From Spirosoma endbachense (GTDB lineage Bacteria > Bacteroidota > Bacteroidia > Cytophagales > Spirosomataceae), in the NCBI RefSeq assembly GCF_010233585.1, contig NZ_CP045997.1, positions 6,809,018-6,873,017 of the forward strand: a stretch of DNA of 64,000 nucleotides, given 5' to 3'. Position 1 is the first letter of the stretch. Every line of letters starts with the position of its first letter. Positions 25,992-34,313 of this stretch are shown here, piece by piece. The position numbers were made by a program, and so were the translations under genes. A model generated the notes under the pieces. It was given only the letters and a program-made list of their open reading frames with translations. It searched no databases and was not told where the DNA came from.

Positions 25992-26927
25992 TCAATTCCC
26001 CGCCCGCTGCAAAAAAGCAGCAATCTCCATGCCCCATGCTATGCCGATATGAATGAGCAAACCACCCCAAATGCTCCGGGTACTTAGCGCCAGAACACCC
26101 AACAGATAACCACCAAACAGGGAAGAAATTGCCTCCCCCAACGGTCGGCCAAAGTGAATGGCACAATACCAGACGATCATAGGCAAGACGGCCCCGCGCC
26201 CCAGTACGCGGCTCATACCGATGACCAGAAATCCGCGAAAGAGCAGTTCAGTCGGAACGAAATCCCAGCCATAACAGAGTTCATAAACCAGGGCCGTGAC
26301 CCATTCGGGCACGCCGAAAAACTCGTTAGCATTGGTGTCGTGATAGGTTGGATATGACGCCAGAAAATCCGGCTGAAATGACGCCAGTGTAATGAGTGGT
26401 ATCATTAATCCCAGCAAAATGGCGTACAGAATCAACCCTTTTCGCTTGGGAGCCATGCCATAAAAACTACTCGGATGCGGATCTATAAGTTTATAAAACA
26501 CATAAAGCGGCAATACAATCGTGAGCGCCGATTGCAGATTATGCAGGCAGTAATACGCAAAAACATAAATCTGCCCGTCGAAAAGCTGACGACTCCATTC
26601 GCTGTGTGCATAAAATCCGGAGTAAGCCGAATAACAAATGAGTGCCCAGCCACTCCGAAGCCAGAAATCACGGTTTCGCCAGATGTCGGGACGATGGTGA
26701 AAATGGGTCCAGAGCCAGACACTCACATAATAGGTCGTGGCATATAAGGCGAAGTACATCACTGGCCAGCGTGGATCACCCTGAAACGTATCGATGTACG
26801 AATCTTCGAGATCGACGTAGTAATTAACTGTCAATAGTAAAGCGGCCCAAAGTGCTACAGACAGATAGAGGTCGGGTCGAAAGTCGGTGCGGAGATGATC
26901 GCGAAGATCGCGCCAGAGGGTTTTCAC
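25992..26927 (-). CDS. CPBP-family intramembrane protease-like protein
   Basis: About 311 residues with seven or eight membrane segments. The C-terminal half holds the CPBP/Abi motifs: TELLFRGF in place of EExxxR, WYCAIHFGRP in place of FxxxH, and LIHIGIAWG. These proteins are membrane-embedded proteases, of the Rce1/bacteriocin-processing type. The first Glu of the EExxxR motif is replaced by Thr, so activity needs care. The start is uncertain: GTG at 26927 leaves room for a divergent promoter, while TTG at 27020 would add 31 residues but almost touch the divergent SDR start. Confidence 0.75.
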   Translation of the reverse strand: MKTLWRDLRDHLRTDFRPDLYLSVALWAALLLTVNYYVDLEDSYIDTFQGDPRWPVMYFALYATTYYVSVWLWTHFHHRPDIWRNRDFWLRSGWALICYSAYSGFYAHSEWSRQLFDGQIYVFAYYCLHNLQSALTIVLPLYVFYKLIDPHPSSFYGMAPKRKGLILYAILLGLMIPLITLASFQPDFLASYPTYHDTNANEFFGVPEWVTALVYELCYGWDFVPTELLFRGFLVIGMSRVLGRGAVLPMIVWYCAIHFGRPLGEAISSLFGGYLLGVLALSTRSIWGGLLIHIGIAWGMEIAAFLQRAGN

Positions 26928-27023
26928 TGAGCAGGAATGGCAGGAATTAGTGAATAATCTACGAATAGACTGCAAAATAGGCTTATTTTCGGCACGTCTT
27001 TCGACTTCATAGCTCAGCAATAT

Positions 27024-27800
27024 ATGTCAAATTTTGTCAATCAGGTAGCATTTATCACAGGTGCAGGCTCAGGCATTGGCCGGGCAACGGCGCTGGCATT
27101 TGCAAAGGCCGGAGCGCAGGTTATAGTAGCAGACATCAATGAAACCAACGGTCACGAAACAGTTCAGCTTATTAAGGAAACCGGCGTCGATGCGCTTTTT
27201 ATAACCTGTAATGTTGCCGATCCGGCTCAAATTGAAGCGGCCATTCAGCAAACGGTTAAGGTGTATGGTCGGCTAGACATTGGCATTAACAATGCGGGTA
27301 TCGGCGGACGGTTTGCCCGGCTTCTCGACCAGACCTCCGACGATTTTAACCAGATTATGGCCGTTAACGTCGGCGGGGTTTTCTATGGAATGCAGGCGCA
27401 AATCAGGCAAATGCTGAGCCAACCAGAAAATGGCCATTCTGATCGGGGCAAAATTGTCAATGTATCCAGTATTGCGGGCGTCCGGGGCATGGCGATGGGC
27501 GCACCCTATAGTGCATCGAAACATGCCGTTATTGGCCTCACAAAAACCGCTGCTCTGGAATATGCAAAAAAGAATATTCGGATCAATGCCGTTTGCCCGG
27601 TCTACACGCATTCGGCACTGGTCGACGAACTTATTCTGGCTGCGCCAATTATGGAAGAACGAATGCGCCGTGTTATTCCAATTGGACGCTTAGGTAAGCC
27701 GGAAGAAATCGCTCAGGCCATTTTATGGCTCTGCGCCGACGAAAACGCCCTTTATACCGGCCAGGCGCTTCAGATGGATGGCGGGTTAACTGCCGGATAA
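27024..27800 (+). CDS. short-chain dehydrogenase/reductase
   Basis: The 258-residue protein is a classical SDR: TGxxxGxG as TGAGSGIG (residue 13), NNAG near 90, the catalytic Ser in NVSSIAG, and YxxxK as YSASK (about 158-162). The C-terminal LYTGQALQMDGGLTAG is typical. It uses NAD(P)H to interconvert alcohols and ketones; the substrate is unknown. Its stop is 2 nt before the stop of the convergent deacetylase gene. Confidence 0.9.
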   Translation: MSNFVNQVAFITGAGSGIGRATALAFAKAGAQVIVADINETNGHETVQLIKETGVDALFITCNVADPAQIEAAIQQTVKVYGRLDIGINNAGIGGRFARLLDQTSDDFNQIMAVNVGGVFYGMQAQIRQMLSQPENGHSDRGKIVNVSSIAGVRGMAMGAPYSASKHAVIGLTKTAALEYAKKNIRINAVCPVYTHSALVDELILAAPIMEERMRRVIPIGRLGKPEEIAQAILWLCADENALYTGQALQMDGGLTAG

Positions 27801-27802
27801 TC

Positions 27803-28744
27803 TCACAGTTTCCGATTCGCCAGTTCATCAATCATTGCGGGTACTTCGGGTTCTCCTTTGAAAAAAGAGCCTTTTTTACCCTTGGTCAGCGCCCAGCGGT
27901 GCAGCCACGAAATACCACCCTTCCCACAAAACCGATCGACCGTCTGATAGGCTTCGTCCGTCAGGGCTTTATCCAACGACACAAATGAATAGCCGCGCTG
28001 TTTGAGTACAGTCAGTAAATCATCCAGATAATCGGCGTTGATGGTGTTGGCATGAAGAAGTATTGTTTGAGAAATCGGCCGTCCAAAAAGCGAATCACTT
28101 TGTGCTTCGTAGTAGGCGATGCAATTGCCCATATACTCGACATAGCGTTTGCCTACGTTAGCCGCCAGCGCCGTATCATTCAGGATCAGTGCATGGTCGT
28201 AGGCACGAGAAAATAACCAATCCGAATTATCGATGGTAACGGGCGCTTCCCGGTAGCCGCGCTGGCGCAAAAACGCTTCAAGTGAGTCTTTCTTAGCGGG
28301 CGTATCGCCCCTGCGCAAATAGGGATGCCTGAAATAACGGAACGGTTTGCCTCGTTGTTGAACCAGATCTTTCATAACCTGCTCACCACCAATCACGTCA
28401 GCCTTCAGCTCGTCAAACGAAACGAGATTGTAATCTTTATGAGCGAATGTGTGATTTCCGAGTTCCAGACCAGCATCCAGCCACATGGTCATGAGTGCAA
28501 TTTTGCGGGGATCTGGCTGGCCATTGGTCTGCAGAAAACCACTAATAACAAAACCAATAGCGGGTACCTGAAAGGCCGAGAAGTGAGTCAGCAATTTTTG
28601 GGTCAGTCGTTGCTGTGATTCGGGGCTGGTGGCATATTTGGATACCGCCGGTAAATCATCGACCGTAATGGCGATCTGTTTCTGTCCGTATGCCCGTGTG
28701 GTCAGGAGAAACACTAAACAAGTCAATAAACGTAGAATGCTCAT
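27803..28744 (-). CDS. exported polysaccharide deacetylase (NodB-like)
   Basis: The 313-residue protein has a signal peptide (MSILRLLTCLVFLLTTRAYG) and NodB-domain motifs: ITVDDLP with the catalytic Asp, ELGNHTFAHKDYN with the metal-binding His pair, and RYFRHPYLRRG. Family members remove acetyl groups from chitin, xylan or peptidoglycan. The substrate is not predictable. The start is ATG 28744, which gives the signal peptide; the frame opens earlier inside ybeY. It is 25 nt behind ybeY on the same strand. Confidence 0.85.
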   Translation of the reverse strand: MSILRLLTCLVFLLTTRAYGQKQIAITVDDLPAVSKYATSPESQQRLTQKLLTHFSAFQVPAIGFVISGFLQTNGQPDPRKIALMTMWLDAGLELGNHTFAHKDYNLVSFDELKADVIGGEQVMKDLVQQRGKPFRYFRHPYLRRGDTPAKKDSLEAFLRQRGYREAPVTIDNSDWLFSRAYDHALILNDTALAANVGKRYVEYMGNCIAYYEAQSDSLFGRPISQTILLHANTINADYLDDLLTVLKQRGYSFVSLDKALTDEAYQTVDRFCGKGGISWLHRWALTKGKKGSFFKGEPEVPAMIDELANRKL

Positions 28745-28769
28745 CTTCGAAAAAACAGAGAATAAATTG

Positions 28770-29183
28770 TTAGGCATACCGTAGCCACTCTTCCTCTTTT
28801 GCCCGCATCTGCGCTTCTTCCTCATCCGTTTTATCGCCGTAACCACAAAGATGGAGCAGGCCGTGAGCCAGAACCCGACGCATCTCCTGCTCAGCCGGAA
28901 CACCCAGCTGAGTAGCGTTATCGCCTACCCGATCGACGCTGATAAAAATATCGCCTTCAATTTTGCCTTCTTCTTCGCTCTGGTCAAAGGTGATAATATC
29001 CGTGTAATAGTCGTGTTCGAGATAATCACGGTTGACTTGCAGCACGTATTCGTCTGAGCAAAAAATATAATTCAAATCACCCACAGCATAGCCTTCACGC
29101 TCGGCTTGTTGTTTAAGCCACTGGCGAATGACCTGCTTTTGTGGAAGTTTATAGGTAACGTCTTCGTTGAAAAATCGAATCAT
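28770..29183 (-). CDS. ybeY: endoribonuclease YbeY (16S rRNA maturation)
   Basis: The 137-residue protein has the YbeY length and core: LNYIFCSDEYVLQVNRDYL, YYTDIITFD, and the zinc motif RVLAHGLLHLCGYGDKTDEEE. YbeY matures the 16S rRNA 3' end and takes part in ribosome quality control. The usual motif is HGxLHLxGYDH; the third His is replaced here by the GDK segment, which may be normal in this group but changes the expected zinc site. It is followed by the deacetylase gene. Confidence 0.9.
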   Translation of the reverse strand: MIRFFNEDVTYKLPQKQVIRQWLKQQAEREGYAVGDLNYIFCSDEYVLQVNRDYLEHDYYTDIITFDQSEEEGKIEGDIFISVDRVGDNATQLGVPAEQEMRRVLAHGLLHLCGYGDKTDEEEAQMRAKEEEWLRYA

Positions 29184-29241
29184 GTGTATTTTATTTAGTG
29201 TCAGCGATGCCTTTGCGGGTAAAAACGAGGTCCTGCAACTT

Positions 29242-29342
29242 GCCGTCTTTAGCCTTTAACTTCGAGCCGTGCCACGGTTAACCATGACGCTCTAAAATAA
29301 CCACCGGCTGCGGTGGCACGACTCGAAGCCAAAGGCCTGCTG
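29242..29342. repeat. BIME-like palindromic element, copy 2
   Basis: The left arm contains CTTCGAGCCGTGCCACGGTTA (core CCGTGCCACGG). The right arm, read in reverse, contains CTTCGAGTCGTGCCACCGCAG followed by a second hairpin (CCACCG...CGGTGG). It lies between ybeY and the GNAT gene, overlapping neither. Confidence 0.7.
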
Positions 29343-29344
29343 TA

Positions 29345-29866
29345 TCAAATTAATTGGTTCACATCAGCCCATACGTACCGATAAGCCTCTGAAAATCCTC
29401 CGTCGGGGCTGGCATGCGTTACCAGCTCGTGGTTTACTGCACCTAAATTCTGGTAGAACTTTCGGGCACTTGTATTTTGGGGTAATACCCACAAATAGAA
29501 GCCTGAATCAGGATTTTTGTCGTATGCCCAACGAGCCGCCAGTTTGATGAGCACTGTGCCTATTCCCTGTCCTTTCTGCTCCATACGAACATGCAGATTA
29601 TCGAGTAGCGTTCCCCAATGGGGGTCGTTGTTGGCGTAGGCACAGGCAAAGCCGTAGATTACCTTATCCGACTCAGCAACGATAACATATTGATTAACTG
29701 CTGGTTGACTTAGTCGTTCCAGCCAAACCTGCTGTCTATTTTCAAGTACATTACCATTCAGAAATTCATCGCTCCAAATACCTCCGTAGTTTTGCTGCCA
29801 GCTAAGGCTATGTAGTCTGGCGATCTGCTCTGCATCGTTACTAGTTGCCTCCCTGTAGGTGATCAT
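29345..29866 (-). CDS. GNAT-family N-acetyltransferase
   Basis: The 173-residue protein has the GNAT acetyl-CoA loop, seen as VRMEQKGQGIGTVLIKLAARWA (about 94-115), and a C-terminal LWVLPQNTSARKFYQNLGA. It would acetylate an amine on a small molecule or protein; the substrate is unknown. It is read on the minus strand, with the BIME-like element immediately after its stop. Confidence 0.85.
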   Translation of the reverse strand: MITYREATSNDAEQIARLHSLSWQQNYGGIWSDEFLNGNVLENRQQVWLERLSQPAVNQYVIVAESDKVIYGFACAYANNDPHWGTLLDNLHVRMEQKGQGIGTVLIKLAARWAYDKNPDSGFYLWVLPQNTSARKFYQNLGAVNHELVTHASPDGGFSEAYRYVWADVNQLI

Positions 29867-29953
29867 AACCCAGTCTGAATTAATTGAGCAAATATAAAGA
29901 GCAAGACACGCCGAATTACGTTAGTCATTCATCACGCAATCACTCGTTGACTC

Positions 29954-31000
29954 ATGAAAGCGATTTATCTCCCCGGCATACATCAGCCCATCCAGTACGT
30001 TGATATGCCAACACCTACCGCCGGGCCGGGCCAGGTCCTTATTCAACTCAAAGCTGCGGCCCTCAATCACCGTGATGTATTTATTCAGGAAGGCTTGTAT
30101 CCAGGAATTAAATTGCCTGTCATTCTGGGTTCCGATGGCGCCGGTGTCGTGGTTGAGGTTGGCGAAGGTGTTGACCGCGTCTGGCGTGGTCAGGCAGTTA
30201 TCATCAATTGTGGGCACAACTGGGGTCCTAACCCGAAATTCTATGGGCCGGATTTTCGAATTCTGGGAATGCCCGACAACGGTACGTTTGCCGAATATGT
30301 GGTTGTCGATGCCAGATACATTCATCATAAGCCCGCACATCTATCATTCGAGCAGGCGGCAGCTCTTCCTCTCGTGGGCCTAACCACCTGGCGTACACTC
30401 ATGACCCGCGTCGGATTACATGCAACCGGTAGCAACACGCCCGAAAAAGTACTGATAACAGGTATTGGTGGAGGGGCGGCCCTGTTTGCTTTGCAATTCG
30501 CGGTGGCAGCCGGTGCCGAAGTTTGGGTAACATCAGGCTCCGATGAGAAACTGGAACGGGCCAAGACATTAGGTGCCAGGGGTGGTGTAAACTACAAGGA
30601 ATCCGATTGGGCAAAAACGCTCATGACACAAACCGGCGGTGGTCCGCAGAGCGGCATCAACCGGGGCTATTTTGACGTGATAATCGACAGTTCTGGCGGA
30701 CCTGGATTTGCCCGGCTAGTGGATGTGGCTGCGCCGGGCGGGCGCATTGCGTTCTACGGTGGCACGACGGGTAATATCACTGATATTGTACCGGCGAAGG
30801 TATTTTTCAAACAGTTAAACATCTTTGGTTCAACGATGGGTACAGAACATGAATTTGCCGACATGGTCTCATTTGTAGCTGAAAAACAACTCGTTCCGGT
30901 AATCGATGAAGTCTTTCCCCTGGCCGATACTGAACAGGCAATGCGTAAAATGACTGAAGGAAAACAATTCGGTAAGCTTGTTCTTAAAATCAGTGAGTAA
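29954..31000 (+). CDS. zinc-containing alcohol dehydrogenase-like / quinone oxidoreductase-type enzyme
   Basis: The 348-residue protein is an MDR-superfamily enzyme: GroES-like N-terminal domain with LGSDGAGVVVEVGEGV, a coenzyme-binding domain with ITGIGGGAALFALQFAVAAGA, and a C-terminal substrate region (FGKLVLKI). Residues such as CGHNWGPNPKFYG are present but the four-Cys structural zinc lobe is absent, so it resembles zinc-independent quinone reductases or similar. It uses NAD(P)H. Substrate unknown. It precedes the DnaA-box cluster and bioF on the same strand. Confidence 0.82.
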   Translation: MKAIYLPGIHQPIQYVDMPTPTAGPGQVLIQLKAAALNHRDVFIQEGLYPGIKLPVILGSDGAGVVVEVGEGVDRVWRGQAVIINCGHNWGPNPKFYGPDFRILGMPDNGTFAEYVVVDARYIHHKPAHLSFEQAAALPLVGLTTWRTLMTRVGLHATGSNTPEKVLITGIGGGAALFALQFAVAAGAEVWVTSGSDEKLERAKTLGARGGVNYKESDWAKTLMTQTGGGPQSGINRGYFDVIIDSSGGPGFARLVDVAAPGGRIAFYGGTTGNITDIVPAKVFFKQLNIFGSTMGTEHEFADMVSFVAEKQLVPVIDEVFPLADTEQAMRKMTEGKQFGKLVLKISE

Positions 31001-31074
31001 CAATCATTTAGCATAAAGGTTTGTCCATCTGTCAGGCCATTAAATTATTTTTTATCGAAATAATTCTATTTCAG

Positions 31075-31121
31075 AATAGTTATCCACATTCTGTTTGTGG
31101 ATAACTATTACTTTATTCACA
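31075..31121. promoter_or_regulatory. cluster of three DnaA-box matches upstream of bioF
   Basis: TTATCCACA at 31080-31088 and its exact inverse complement at 31096-31104 are both perfect DnaA boxes, set in a 14-bp inverted repeat (31075-31088 / 31096-31109). A third match, TTATTCACA, lies at 31113-31121. The surroundings are AT-rich. It could be a DnaA-binding regulatory site or a factor-binding palindrome; a terminator of the upstream gene is also possible, though no T-run follows. Confidence 0.5.
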
Positions 31122-31169
31122 TTTCCAGAATATTACGATTTTACAATCAATCGTATGACCAGCCCCCTT

Positions 31170-31177
31170 TACCTTTG
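31170..31177 (+). promoter_or_regulatory. -7 promoter box of the bioFDA operon
   Basis: TACCTTTG matches TAnnTTTG exactly. Only 5 nt separate its last G from the bioF ATG at 31183, which would give a leaderless or nearly leaderless transcript. Confidence 0.65.
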
Positions 31178-31182
31178 CGGTC

Positions 31183-32361
31183 ATGTCTGAACTGACACAT
31201 TCCATCATAAATACGCTCTCCGAACGGCTGGAAATCCGACAGCAAAATGGTTTGTTGCGTCAACTCCGCACGGCTGATAACCTGATCGATTTTTGCTCGA
31301 ATGACTACCTCGGGTTCGCCCGATCGGCCGATTTGAAACAAGCCATTCAGCAGGCAGACGCCAGCGCGTCCGATGCGCGAACGGGTGCAACCGGCTCTCG
31401 GCTGCTGGCAGGTCAAACGTATCTGGCGGCTGCTGTTGAAGATGAACTGGCATCCTTTTATCAGACCGAATCCGCTCTGATTTTTAACTCGGGTTACGAT
31501 GCCAATCTGGGTCTGCTTGCCTGTTTGCCCCAAGCGAATGACACCCTCCTGACAGACGAACTTGTCCATGCCAGCATGATCGATGGGGCAAGGCTCAGCT
31601 ATGCGAGTCGCCACCGTTTTCGCCATAACGACCTGAACGATCTCGACTCAAAGCTTCAGCAAACAACCAGGTCAGGCCAATCAGGTCAGGTTTTTGTGGC
31701 TATTGAGTCGGTTTATTCAATGGATGGTGATTTGGCTCCATTAACTGAAATTGTTGCTCTGTGTGAGCGATATGGAGCGGCTCTGATCGTCGACGAAGCG
31801 CATGCAACCGGCGTTTACGGTCCCAATGGCGAAGGCATGGTGGTGGCGTTGGGTCTGGCAGATCGGATACTGGCCCGTGTACATACGTTCGGGAAGGCAT
31901 TGGGCGTTCATGGTGCAGCCGTTGTCGGATCTTCCGTTCTTCGCAATTACCTGATCAATTTTGCCCGGCCATTTATTTATACAACTGCTCTTCCACCGCA
32001 TAGTCTACTGGCCATCCGTTGTGCCCATCAACTTGTCCAACTTTCAGCAAACGCCCGAAAAAGCCTACATGAGCGAATCCAGTATTTTCATCAGCGTGTA
32101 GCCAGTCAATTACCCGAAACTACCTGGACTAATAGTTCGTCACCCATTCAGGGTCTGATTGTGCCGGGTAATGACTATGCCCGACATATTGCCAGCGAAG
32201 CGCAACGGGCACGGTTCGACGTACGAGCCATTCTGAGTCCAACAGTGCCCGTTGGACAGGAACGATTACGTATTTGTATTCACCTCTTTAACACGACCGA
32301 AGAGATTGATCGATTAGTTTCGGCCTTTCAGTCAGCTCTCACTAACGCAGTACATCTATGA
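31183..32361 (+). CDS. bioF: 8-amino-7-oxononanoate synthase (BioF)
   Basis: The 392-residue protein is an alpha-oxoamine synthase: IDFCSNDYLGFARS near the N-terminus, GATGSRLLAGQ, DEAHATGVYGPNGEG, and HTFGKALGVHGAAV with PLP Lys238. BioF condenses a pimeloyl thioester with alanine in biotin synthesis. The stop overlaps the bioD start by 4 nt (ATGA), so the genes are translationally coupled. bioB and bioC are not in the window. Confidence 0.93.
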   Translation: MSELTHSIINTLSERLEIRQQNGLLRQLRTADNLIDFCSNDYLGFARSADLKQAIQQADASASDARTGATGSRLLAGQTYLAAAVEDELASFYQTESALIFNSGYDANLGLLACLPQANDTLLTDELVHASMIDGARLSYASRHRFRHNDLNDLDSKLQQTTRSGQSGQVFVAIESVYSMDGDLAPLTEIVALCERYGAALIVDEAHATGVYGPNGEGMVVALGLADRILARVHTFGKALGVHGAAVVGSSVLRNYLINFARPFIYTTALPPHSLLAIRCAHQLVQLSANARKSLHERIQYFHQRVASQLPETTWTNSSSPIQGLIVPGNDYARHIASEAQRARFDVRAILSPTVPVGQERLRICIHLFNTTEEIDRLVSAFQSALTNAVHL

Positions 32362-32999
32362 TTTCAGCCCAATTACCCGCTCAGTTTATCATTGCTGGTA
32401 TCGGTACCGAAATCGGGAAAACGGTTGTCTCAGCCATATTGGTTGAAGCCTTGCAAGCCGACTACTGGAAACCCGTTCAATCAGGAGCCGCCGACGATTC
32501 AGATACCGAAACGGTTCGCCAACTAATTAGTAACTCGACCACGCAGTTTCATCCGGAAGCATACCGGCTCTCGCAACCGCTTTCACCACACGCAGCCGCC
32601 GACCTGGATGGTGTTCACATCGATTTAAACGCGATTACGTTACCGCGAACCAGCAACGCGCTGGTGGTCGAATTGGCAGGCGGATTAATGGTTCCACTCA
32701 ACGAACATGAGCTGAATATTGATTTAGTTCAGCGGCTTGGGCTGCCAATTATACTGGTTTCCCGCAACTATCTGGGCAGTATAAACCATACATTACTGTC
32801 GATCGAGTGCTGCCGTAGCCGAAACATTCCAATTGCAGGAATCGTCTTTAACGGGCCAACCGTTACCACCTCCGAATCGTTTATTCTGAATTATACAATC
32901 ATTCCCTGTCTGGGCCGAATCGGGCAGGAAACCAGTCTTACCAAGGATGTTATCCGACACTACGCCAACCAGTTTACAGAGCTTATCGGAGCGCGATAA
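32358..32999 (+). CDS. bioD: dethiobiotin synthetase (BioD)
   Basis: The 213-residue protein has the BioD P-loop: IAGIGTEIGKTVVSAIL (residue 12), and KPVQSGAADDSDTE for substrate binding, with VELAGGLMVPL further on. BioD closes the ureido ring of dethiobiotin using ATP and CO2. It overlaps bioF by 4 nt at its start, and overlaps bioA by 53 nt at its end. Confidence 0.94.
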   Translation: MISAQLPAQFIIAGIGTEIGKTVVSAILVEALQADYWKPVQSGAADDSDTETVRQLISNSTTQFHPEAYRLSQPLSPHAAADLDGVHIDLNAITLPRTSNALVVELAGGLMVPLNEHELNIDLVQRLGLPIILVSRNYLGSINHTLLSIECCRSRNIPIAGIVFNGPTVTTSESFILNYTIIPCLGRIGQETSLTKDVIRHYANQFTELIGAR

Positions 33000-34245
33000 A
33001 GCTGTGATCTGGCATCCATTCACACAAATGCAAACGGCACCGTTACCGATCCCGATTGTGCGGGCAAGCGGTTCGGTGCTCTACGACGCCGACGGTCGCG
33101 AATACCTCGACATGATTGCGTCGTGGTGGGTAAATCTGCATGGCCACGCGCACCCCTACATTGCCCAGCGGGTTTCAGAACAGTTACAGGTGCTGGAACA
33201 CGTCATTTTTGCGGGTTTTACGCATCAGCCTGCCGTCGAGCTGGCCGAGCGGCTGCTCAGTATCTTACCACTAAATCAGTCAAAAGTTTTTTACTCTGAC
33301 AATGGATCGACAGCCGTCGAAGTAGCGTTGAAAATGGCCTTTCAGTACTGGCATAATCTTGGTCTGCCGCGATTTAAAGTGGTTGCACTGGAGGGAGCGT
33401 ATCATGGCGATACATTCGGTGCTATGGCTGTTGGCGGAAGAAGTGCCTTTACTGCTCCATTTGTCCCCTTTCTATTCGATGTGGCGTATTTACCGGCGCC
33501 AATTGCCGGACAGGAAGAGGCCGTTATCGAGCAGGCGAAGGAGTTATTCACCGATGAGATCGCGGCTTTCATTGTAGAGCCTTTGGTGCAGGGGTCTGGC
33601 GGCATGGTTATGTATGAGCCAGGCGTTTTAAACGAATTGTTTCAGATGGCCCGCCAACAGGGGGCGCTCATTATTGCCGATGAGGTGATGACGGGTTTTG
33701 GCCGAACCGGCAAGCTGTTTGCCACTGATCATTTGCCAGAAAAGCCTGATCTGATGTGTCTATCGAAAGGGTTAACGGGTGGAACAATGGCGCTGGGCAT
33801 AACGACCTGTACGCAGGCTATCTACGACGCGTTTCTGTCAAGCGATAAGACCAAAACCCTTTTCCACGGTCACTCCTTTACTGCCAACCCTGTAGCCTGT
33901 GCATCGGCTCTGGCCAGTATGGACTTGTTATTATCGGATGAGACACAGGCCAGTATTCAGCGTATCGCCAAAAGCCACGCAGCGTTTAGCCAACGATTGA
34001 GGCAGTATTCAACGATAGCTAACATCCGACAGTGCGGCACATTACTCGCTTTTGACTTAACCCTTGGTGAGCAAACGTCTTATTTCAACAGCGTTCGCGA
34101 CCGCGCCTATACCTTTTTGCTCGATCGGGGGGTGCTCATGCGCCCCCTGGGTAATGTACTCTATCTGATGCCTCCATACTGTACAACCGATGAACAGTTG
34201 CAGTACACTTATGCGCAAATAGAGGAGCTATTGAACAGCTTTTAA
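32947..34245 (+). CDS. bioA: adenosylmethionine-8-amino-7-oxononanoate aminotransferase (BioA)
   Basis: The 432-residue protein is a class III aminotransferase: VIWHPFTQM near the N-terminus is characteristic of BioA, with DNGSTAVEVALKMAFQYWH, IADEVMTGFGRTG and PLP Lys274 in LSKGLTGG. It transaminates 8-amino-7-oxononanoate with S-adenosylmethionine as donor. The ATG at 32947 overlaps bioD by 53 nt; no later start before the conserved residues exists. The gene ends 5 nt before a terminator. Confidence 0.94.
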   Translation: MLSDTTPTSLQSLSERDKAVIWHPFTQMQTAPLPIPIVRASGSVLYDADGREYLDMIASWWVNLHGHAHPYIAQRVSEQLQVLEHVIFAGFTHQPAVELAERLLSILPLNQSKVFYSDNGSTAVEVALKMAFQYWHNLGLPRFKVVALEGAYHGDTFGAMAVGGRSAFTAPFVPFLFDVAYLPAPIAGQEEAVIEQAKELFTDEIAAFIVEPLVQGSGGMVMYEPGVLNELFQMARQQGALIIADEVMTGFGRTGKLFATDHLPEKPDLMCLSKGLTGGTMALGITTCTQAIYDAFLSSDKTKTLFHGHSFTANPVACASALASMDLLLSDETQASIQRIAKSHAAFSQRLRQYSTIANIRQCGTLLAFDLTLGEQTSYFNSVRDRAYTFLLDRGVLMRPLGNVLYLMPPYCTTDEQLQYTYAQIEELLNSF

Positions 34246-34250
34246 TCAAG

Positions 34251-34307
34251 CAAGGTCACTCCTGCGCCATTTTCGGAAGAATTGACGCAGGAGTGACCTT
34301 GTTTTTT
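34251..34307 (+). terminator. rho-independent terminator of bioFDA
   Basis: CAAGGTCACTCCTGCG at 34251 pairs perfectly with its complement ending at 34301, and is followed by six T. The 16-bp stem has a 19-nt loop. Confidence 0.9.
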
Positions 34308-34313
34308 AGTTAT

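Noticed and set aside
25834..26166. 110-residue minus-strand frame at the end of the SNF2 gene
   Set aside because: It reads through the BIME-like palindrome and the 3' end of the CPBP gene in another frame, with no recognisable motif.
31075..31109. BirA-type operator upstream of bioF
   Set aside because: The arms (GTTATCCACA) do not match the known E. coli operator arms, and I know of no matching operator for this group; the DnaA-box match is closer.
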